From NCBI RefSeq assembly GCF_000002595.2, contig NC_057016.1, forward strand, positions 1,432,735 to 1,496,734: a stretch of DNA of 64,000 nt, read 5' to 3'. This document shows, piece by piece, positions 57,182 through 64,000 of the stretch. Numbering within the stretch: position 1 is the first letter of the stretch; each line of letters begins with the position of its first letter. A model generated the notes under the pieces. The model saw only the letters and a program-made list of their open reading frames with translations. It was not told the origin of the DNA and made no database searches. The position numbers and the translations under genes were made by a program. This DNA is from Chlamydomonas reinhardtii. Lineage: Eukaryota > Chlorophyta > Chlorophyceae > Chlamydomonadales > Chlamydomonadaceae.

Positions 57182-58355
57182 TCACTTGTTGGCAATGAAG
57201 TCGGTGAGGCGGCGGCCGGACAGCTGCTCGCGGGTCAGCTGCGAGGCGCCGGCGATGTAGCCCAGGCAGCTGGGCTTGCCGCACCTGTCCGCGCGAGCAG
57301 GCGAGGGTGGAGTCGTCAGTTTGAATGTCCTAAATACTCGAAACTCAGAACCCAGAGCGGGACAGCACTGGTCGATTGGAGGACCTGGGGGCCACGCCCT
57401 CGTGTTCCCGTACAACGCACACGTGACCAACGCGTCGTCTGCCAGCAAGCACCGCAGCCCTGATGCGGCAAAACACAGCGTCCTCGAAGCCCCCGCAGCA
57501 AGCGAACCCCGCCCACTCACTTGCACTGGAAGGGGCTGTCCATTGCCCACTCGGTGGAGGGGTAGAAGAAGCACAGCTCGTCGCCGACCTCGATGTCGCG
57601 CAGGGCCTCAAAATTGAAGGTAGTGGTGTTGAAGATCGCGTTGGGCTCGCAGCTGTGGTTCACGTGCTCCAGCCATGCGGGCGACAGCTCGATGTGCTTA
57701 TCCTCCCCAACCTGGGAATTTGGTGATTGGGATTTGTGTGGGCGCGGCGTGTGAGACAGACGGTAGGGAGGCGGGCGGTGCAATTGTGGGCGTGAGGGTG
57801 GCAGAGGTACCCGGCAGGATGCGGGGGGAAGCCCGCCAGGAGGCTGTTGTGGAAGGGGTTTGGGATTGCGAGTTCGAGGCACGCGGAGCCACGCTAAAAC
57901 CCAGCCAGGCACGCACGCACCTGCACGGTCAGGTAGGTGGGGTAGTCGCACATGGACCTGTAGCTGAAGGCCATGATCACCTCGCCGGCCTTGAAGTGCT
58001 TGCAAGCGTACAGCGCATTGTGGCCTGGGTTAGGAAGGTTGAGAGAGTCAGTATGGCAATACGGTAGGCATTGAGGACGGGTGAGGTGGGGCATGGTTGC
58101 GGGAGCGGACGGGAGCGGAAGCGGCAGACCCGTGAGAAGCCCTCCGGTGATTCGTGCTGGCGAGCCCGCAGCCTTAAAGATCAGGAATTAGGACTCACCG
58201 GTGGTGGCGCAGATGCGGTGCTCAGCCCACTCAGCGGGGTACTCCGTTTTATAGCCGCTGACCAGGGGGCGGTAGTCGGCCCCACACACGACCTTCTCGT
58301 GGCAGCGACCGCTGGGCGCAGCAAGCGGGGCGAAAGCAATAGTATGGGCGCTCAT
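57182..58355 (-). CDS. Small SET-domain protein (putative lysine methyltransferase)
   Basis: Four exons, 58355-58199, 58024-57921, 57711-57521 and 57284-57182, give 184 aa in phase. The C-terminal half shows the catalytic end of a SET domain: WLEHVNHSCEPNAIFN (the NHSCxPN motif of the S-adenosylmethionine pocket), FEALRDIEVGDELCFFYPST (the GDEL...Y motif) and a post-SET-like cysteine triad CKCGKPSCLGYIAGA. SET proteins methylate lysines of histones or other proteins. At 184 aa it is much smaller than typical histone methyltransferases and resembles stand-alone algal, fungal and viral SET proteins; the N-terminal part (HEKVVCGADYRPLVSG) is unfamiliar. The substrate is unknown. The start at 58355 is the first ATG of exon 1. 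Confidence 0.8.
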
Positions 58356-59735
58356 TGTTGTTTATGTAACGCAGGAGCAAGATGCAGAGCTCTGCGGAAA
58401 GCAGAAGGTGCCAGCGAAGGTGCCGTCAATCGACCTGTGAAAAGACGATGGGCCCCGGAGTCAGAGTCAGTCAACTGAAAGCGGCCGTCGCAACATGATT
58501 GCGACCATGTATCTCGGCGCGTGAGCGCGTTCATGGCGCGTCCAGTGCGACGGACGGGCCCGCTGGGCGGGAGGCCGAGCCTTCGGTTGAACCCCTCAGG
58601 CTTGCCAGCTAGCACGACCGACGAAACCAACTTAACGGACTAGAGCGGCGGCAAACCATGGCTCGTTTTGCGCCACGAGCATAGATTCGGTGCTTCTCGA
58701 CGCGAATAGGTTCAGTAGCGATGCCGCGCCCACGCGGGCGCTGACCCCGTATACTGTCCCGTGACCGCACACAACGCAGCGCAACGCCACGCTATAGGAC
58801 GTCGCCGACAGCGCCGTGGGCTCGGCGACACTGGCGCACTCTCCCGCCAGCAACCCCGCCTTCGCCTCCGACACCCCAACTACACCGGGCCTGGGCCCAT
58901 TCGCACCTTGCGTAGCCGCAAACGTTTGGAAAGGACGAGCTGAAGTGAAAGTACCAGAGCGATCTCGGAAAAACTGAAGAGCAAGAAAACGAATTGACTA
59001 GGTAGTTACTGCTTATCGGAAACGATCTTGACTGGAACAGTCCTTGCCCGTATGTATCAAGAGTATAGTAATATGGCGCATATGGCCCCTCCAGCTTTTT
59101 GGGCGGTCACTTTCCGACATGGTCGCATGGGATACTTCTAATCCGTTCGGCACCATCCAGGCGCTGAATGCTTGCACTGCAGGTGAGTGATCAAGCCATA
59201 GTTTCGCTGAGCTTGCATTATATATGACCAGCTCGTCCGCGTCGGTTGGGTCACTGACATGCGAGCGAACATGTTGCGCCAAACCTGGTCGACATGCATC
59301 CATGGGGCTAGAAACGCCCATATTCTGATACAGAGATAACTGAGGCGAATAAAACCGTGTGGTGCATCATCAGCCCAACCAACACGCTATTTGGTTGTCA
59401 CCTACCTTTGGGTTCGTGTGCGGCGTTGTGCGGCGACACACGCTGGCGTCCGGAAGCTCCAGAACCGGAACCCGACACTGACCGCTGTTCATACTGCGCG
59501 TCAAGAAACTATGTTACACAGTGACAAGGACTGGCGAAAAGCCACAATACCACGCAGCGTCCGTTTTGGTTTGATCCAAACGTTGTAAGAGGTTCGTCAA
59601 CAGTTCGGCAGGGTGCCCCTCTTCCCTTCACCGCCTCCCGGGCACAATCCTGCTCCCTCTATCCTGCTTTGATCCCACCCGCGCCCTCTAATGGCTCGCA
59701 GGGGCTCGCTGATCACGGCTGATCACAGCCGCAGA
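58356..59735. other. Intergenic region
   Basis: 1.4 kb between the SET gene's start and the stop of the next minus-strand gene. It contains the SET promoter side and the 3' region of the coiled-coil gene, with a candidate minus-strand TGTAA (TTACA on plus near 59512). No gene is seen. Confidence 0.45.
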
Positions 59736-62700
59736 TTATTGCATGGCCCTGGTCGCTGTGCCGGTTCCACCCGGCATGTCGTGGCGGGGAAACCGCACCG
59801 ACACCCGCACCGGCGTGCCACGTTGCTGCGCCTGCATGGCCAGGATGCTGCCGCCGCCGCCGCCTCCCTGCTGCTGCTGCTGCCCTTGCCCAGCGCCACT
59901 GGTACCGCCGGTGGACAGCAGCAGCTGGCGACCGGGGCTTGCCCCAGGACCGCCCATCTGCAGCTGCACCGTCAACGGCTCCGCACCATTGCCGCCGGCA
60001 GGGACCGGCCCGCTTCGCCACTCCGACAGGCTGGCTGTGCTCCGCTCTGGGACCGCGGCCTCGAGGCCAGCTAGGCCTGCGCCGGCGTCTGCCTGCGCTG
60101 GCGCGTTGAATGCAGTGATGGACAGCCCATCAGCTGTCGGCTCCATCAGCAGTGTTGTTGAGGGCGCTGAGCCTGTCAGCGAGACGCCGCTTGCCACCGT
60201 TGCCATCGCAGAATATGCTGAGTGCCTCGTGGGTGTGCCAGCGGCGGCAGCCGCTGCCGCCGCCGCCTCGCGCTGCCTCCACACAGACATGTTCGACAGC
60301 GGCGGCGGTGGCGGCGACGCCGGCGGCTGCACCACGTTTACCCGGACAGTGGCGGCGGCGGGCGCCCTCCAGGCCGGGTGGTGCTCTGCGCCGCCGCCGC
60401 CTGCCGCCGCCGCCGCATGGCTGCGAAGCGTGGGCGTGGCGTGAACGGGCTCCCTGTAGAGCCGCGGCTCGTGGTAGGGTCCCTCACTGTCCGCTGACGG
60501 GGCAACGAGCTGGTACTGCTGGAAGGGCAGGGAGTTGTCACCACCGCCACCGCCAGCCACTCCAGGTGTGCCGGCCGTGGCGGCCGCCGAGTCGCTTGGG
60601 TAGGCTGGGGCGTCGGGCGGCGGCTGCGACTCCACGCCCAGGGCGCGGCCCAGGTAGTGCGCGGCCTCGTTTGAGGCCGGCAGCAGGAGCCGATCCAGGC
60701 AGGAGCTACACACGTATAAACACACACGGATGTACGCAAGCGTGAGGCAATATGGAGTGGCAAAAGACCAAGGTGTCAGGACAAGATTGTTAGAGAGCGA
60801 ATCGCACACAGAAGCACACCGCTAGCGAGTTGTTAGCATGGCGCGCACCTGCACACCGGCTGGCCTCGCGCCTCCGCCTCCGCCCGCTTCCTGGCGGCCT
60901 TGCTGGACAGCTTCTTGTTGCGGGTGTTCAGACGCGCCACCTGGCGGCTGAGGTCAGTGATGGTGCTCAGGCCGGCGTGCAGCATGGCCTGGAGGGTGTG
61001 AAAGGAGGGCGAGAGCGGAATAGGGCGGTAAGCACGGTGCACGGTTGTGGCGGTCCTGGAGAGGGAGCTGAGTAAGAGTGAGCCTTAAGGTCCGTTAGCC
61101 CACGTGCTTATCCTAGCCCTCAATCCCAATACTACCCGAAACGAGGCACGAGCCCTCGGAATAAATGCGTTGTGCCTATGCCGTCGGCACGCACCTTGGA
61201 GTCGTCCTCGCTGCGCTTCTGGTCGCCCTTGGCCGCTGCCGCCAGCGCCGCCGCCTGCGCCGCCTGCGCCTTGAGCCGGCGTTTGAGGTCGTTAAGCTTC
61301 TCGCCCGCCACCACGGCCTCGTAGGGCGCGCGCTGCTTGAAGGTGGCGATGAGGCGCTTTATCTCGGCGGCGTGCGCCGCCGCCACCTCCGCCAGCCGGG
61401 CCTTCTCGCGGTCGCGCCACACCTGGCAACAGAAAGCCGGGGTGGGCGCGGAGCAAACGACACGCACGTGCCTCGTGCGTAACCGGCAGGCTTCCTGAAG
61501 CGATCGACTACCTTTCCCTTGTTCCATAGGCCATTCCGCCAGGCTGTCCCATTTGCTCCTCCCCGTTTTGACATGTCCTCCCTTGCGCCGCTGCCCGCCT
61601 TGGGCTCCTGCTGTCGCTCCGCTCACCTTGTTCAGCTCCGCCACCAGCGTGAGCAGCTGGCTCATGGGCAGCGCGGGCATCATCCGCCGCATCAGCGCCG
61701 CGCCCGTCTCCAGCGCCTTGCGCGGCACCCAGTGGTACTGCTCGTCCAGCACCACCGTGAGGGCGGGGTCGGCGCCGTCCGGGTCGCGCAGCCGGCCAGG
61801 ACCCGCCAGGCCGCCCGGCACCTCCCCCACTGGCCTGCGCGGTGGTGGAAGGAGGGTGCAGGACGGTGGCGATACGCCAGGAGAGGGCCACCGATACACC
61901 GACACACCGCATGCCCGTGTGCGTCGGTCTAGACTTGGAACAGCGGGCGACGCCACTGCACCCAATGCCCCGCCTGCCGCCCCACGGTTTACACCAAAAA
62001 CGATTTACCCACCCCCTGCAACGTTTTGGCGTCTCAGACTGGGCATGGTAAGTCTGCAGCTGCATGGTCGCCAGCGCCCCACAGCTGCCATTGGCAAGCA
62101 CAGGTGAGTAGGTGACCCAGCTCCCACCACCCCACCTCCAGCTGCCCCCCCCCCCGGCCCCCGCCCACCTGTCCAGCAGCTGCGGGTGCAGGTCCTCCAC
62201 CAGGTGTCGCGCCATGAGGCACTCCTCCAGCGGGATGTAGTGGCAGCCGTGATCGCCAGCCACCTCGCCCGCAAGCACCCGGTACTCGGGCACCACCGCC
62301 AGCAGCGCCACCAGCCGCCGGTTGTCGGCCTGGGAGGAAAGCAGACGGTTTTGGGTGTGGGTGCAGAGAGGATCTGCATGTGGTACTCCATCTGCACATT
62401 GAGGAATTCGCCCACACCCCGACCCCGGCCAGTTTCGCGTTCCCGCTCTTGTCTAGTCACCAACGAGACGGAAGGACCTCATCCCAGACCTGAGGTGGAC
62501 GTGAGGCACCGCAGTGACCGCACCCATCCCGTTCATGCCGCCCCACCTGCAGGCGCTTGAGGTCGCGCGCGAGCTCCTCCGCGGGCTGGCTGCGCTGCTG
62601 CAGCTGCAGGCGGTAGGTGTCGGCCTGGTGCCGCGCCTCCGCCAGCGCCGTGGTCAGGTCGCGGATGCGCATGGCCTGAGAGTCCCGCTCCGTCAGGCCC

Positions 62701-64000
62701 GACTCCGCTTTGCCCTGCAGCCAGGAGAGTCGGGGAAGGAAAGCGCGGGTGGAGGCGTTGGCCCAACTCTAGCGCCTGCCCCCTCCCTTCTATCAAGGCC
62801 CCAACGCGGTGTCGTGTATCTACCGGCGCCCTCGCTTCTCTCGCCATTCGGCCCCCTCGCTTCCTCTGCGCCCTCGCTTTATGTTGGCTCCCGCTGCAGC
62901 GCAGCATGCATGCCGCCCCGCACGCACCATCATGTACTCGTGCATTCGCTGCAGCTCTGTGGCGCGAGCCTCCGCGTCCGCGGCCCGCCGCTCCGCTGCC
63001 GCCGCGGCGGCCTGCGCCGCCGCCAGTCCGTCCCGCAGCCCATCATTGTCCGCCAGCAAACCTTGGCGGTCGTGCAGCAGCGACAGCAGGTGATCCGCCT
63101 GTGGGGCACGACAGAATAACGGCTTTTAACAAACAGGGTTTGTGCAGTGTCGGAACCAATGTCGTTGGTTATCTACTACTTGGCAGCCTTGCCCCGTGGA
63201 ACTTGCATTCACCCGCCGTCCCTCCCAATCCGTCTTTGCCATCCTACTTAATATCTGTCCCGCTTGCCGCCCGTATCCACTTCGCCCGCGCCCCTGCGTC
63301 CTTGCCTGAGCCTCCAGGTCGCGCTTGTGCTGCTCCCACGCCTCCGTCTTGGCCGCCAGCTGCGCCTGCAGGTTGGCGACCTGCCCCAGCAGCTCGCCAA
63401 TTTGGGCCTGCAGCTCCGAGATGGTGCGCTGCTGGGCCTGTCGGTCCGCCGCCGCCTCCGCCCGCAGCTCCGCCAGGAGCTGTGTCGCGTTGTGTTGGAG
63501 TGGATGGCAAAGGATGGAAGGATGGTGTGAGACAGAATGGGCGCGTTCGTGTTGGTGTGGGGGACCCACAGGCGAGGCAGGCAGTAAGGTAGGTGGGAAG
63601 CCAGATAGGTAAGATGCGAGAGCGCAGTGGAGGGGCATGTGTTTAAATGTGACTGAGAGCTCGTACCTGATCACGCTCATGAACCTGCCGCTGCAGCGCC
63701 TCAACGTCCGCCAGCTGTGCAGGCATATGGGGTCACACGCGGGGGTTTGCACGACGGGATCTATTGCACGCAAGCGTGGGATGCAAGGAGTGTACTCGTG
63801 GCCCTAGAACATCTGCAGGACAGCGTCTCGCGTGGAGAGGCGGTAAGAAAGCACGGGGCGGACGCGTCTCACCTGCAGCTCCAGTTGCTTGACGACCGCC
63901 TGCCAGGTGTTTGTGTTAAGCCACAGGCCTCTCCCTCGTGCAGGCTGGGCAGTGAGGTCCTGCACATGCCAGTGGTCCGTCTTCATTATACAGTATGCAC
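59736..64000 (-). CDS. Coiled-coil protein of unknown function (5' end outside the window)
   Basis: Ten visible exons: 63899-63873, 63714-63667, 63479-63306, 63098-62928, 62714-62547, 62329-62169, 61834-61627, 61422-61195, 60988-60849 and 60705-59736, giving 764 visible residues. The N-terminal half is a heptad-rich coiled coil (LQRQVHERDQLLAELRAEA, TTALAEARHQADTYRLQLQ). A compact block follows (GCHYIPLEECLMARHLVEDL, VVLDEQYHWVPRKALETGAA). Then comes another coiled coil (LKRRLKAQAAQAAALAAAAK, TDLSRQVARLNTRNKKLSSK) and a ~320-residue Ala/Pro/Gly/Gln-rich tail. I do not recognise the family; cytoskeletal, centrosomal or flagellar use would fit the architecture but is a guess. The intron after exon 63306-63479 begins with GC (CAG then GCAAGG), the only GC-AG intron that I needed in this window. 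Confidence 0.68.

Overview
The window looks like nuclear DNA of a volvocalean green alga, Chlamydomonas or a close relative. The evidence is GC-rich coding sequence, dense GT-AG introns, long Ala/Gly/Gln/Ser low-complexity tracts inside otherwise recognisable proteins, (CA)n/(TG)n microsatellites in introns, TGTAA-type poly(A) signals, and plant-type families (a receiver-domain response regulator, a PANK4-like DUF89 phosphatase, a plastid-type aromatic amino acid permease). I found no rRNA, tRNA, CRISPR or bacterial-style operon. All gene models were spliced by eye, and I kept only junctions where both the splice signals and the reading phase agree.

Layout. 0.4-8.8 kb (-): a 2,254-aa low-complexity protein ending in an SFR19/SCAF11-like domain. 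9.3-13.8 kb (+): a NAA60-like N-terminal acetyltransferase with a long Gln/Gly tail, divergent from the first gene. 15.3-19.6 kb (-): a tryptophan/tyrosine-permease family transporter. 19.7-33.0 kb: one KDZ (Zisupton-type) DNA transposon, bounded by 314-bp terminal inverted repeats and a perfect 8-bp target duplication. It holds two identical head-to-tail copies of a 1,259-aa transposase gene, subterminal 168-bp repeats, a 90-bp hairpin minisatellite broken by a 100-N gap, and a second, oppositely oriented gene for a 328-aa protein I do not recognise. 34.5-36.5 kb (-): an organellar small heat-shock protein. 37.2-39.4 kb (+): an unrecognised membrane-anchored coiled-coil protein. 44.1-46.5 kb (-): a response regulator. 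47.4-50.7 kb (+): a DUF89 phosphatase. 51.3-53.7 kb (+): an unrecognised 356-aa protein. 57.2-58.4 kb (-): a small SET-domain protein. 59.7 kb to the window end (-): a coiled-coil protein whose 5' end lies outside. The stretches 39.4-44.1 and 53.7-57.2 kb hold no gene I can support.

The host genes are unrelated housekeeping or signalling genes and do not form a pathway. The most interesting object is the transposon. Its two genes converge from the two inverted repeats, so each repeat probably serves as promoter for one gene, and the second gene may be an undescribed accessory factor. The element sits about 100 bp upstream of the permease start codon.
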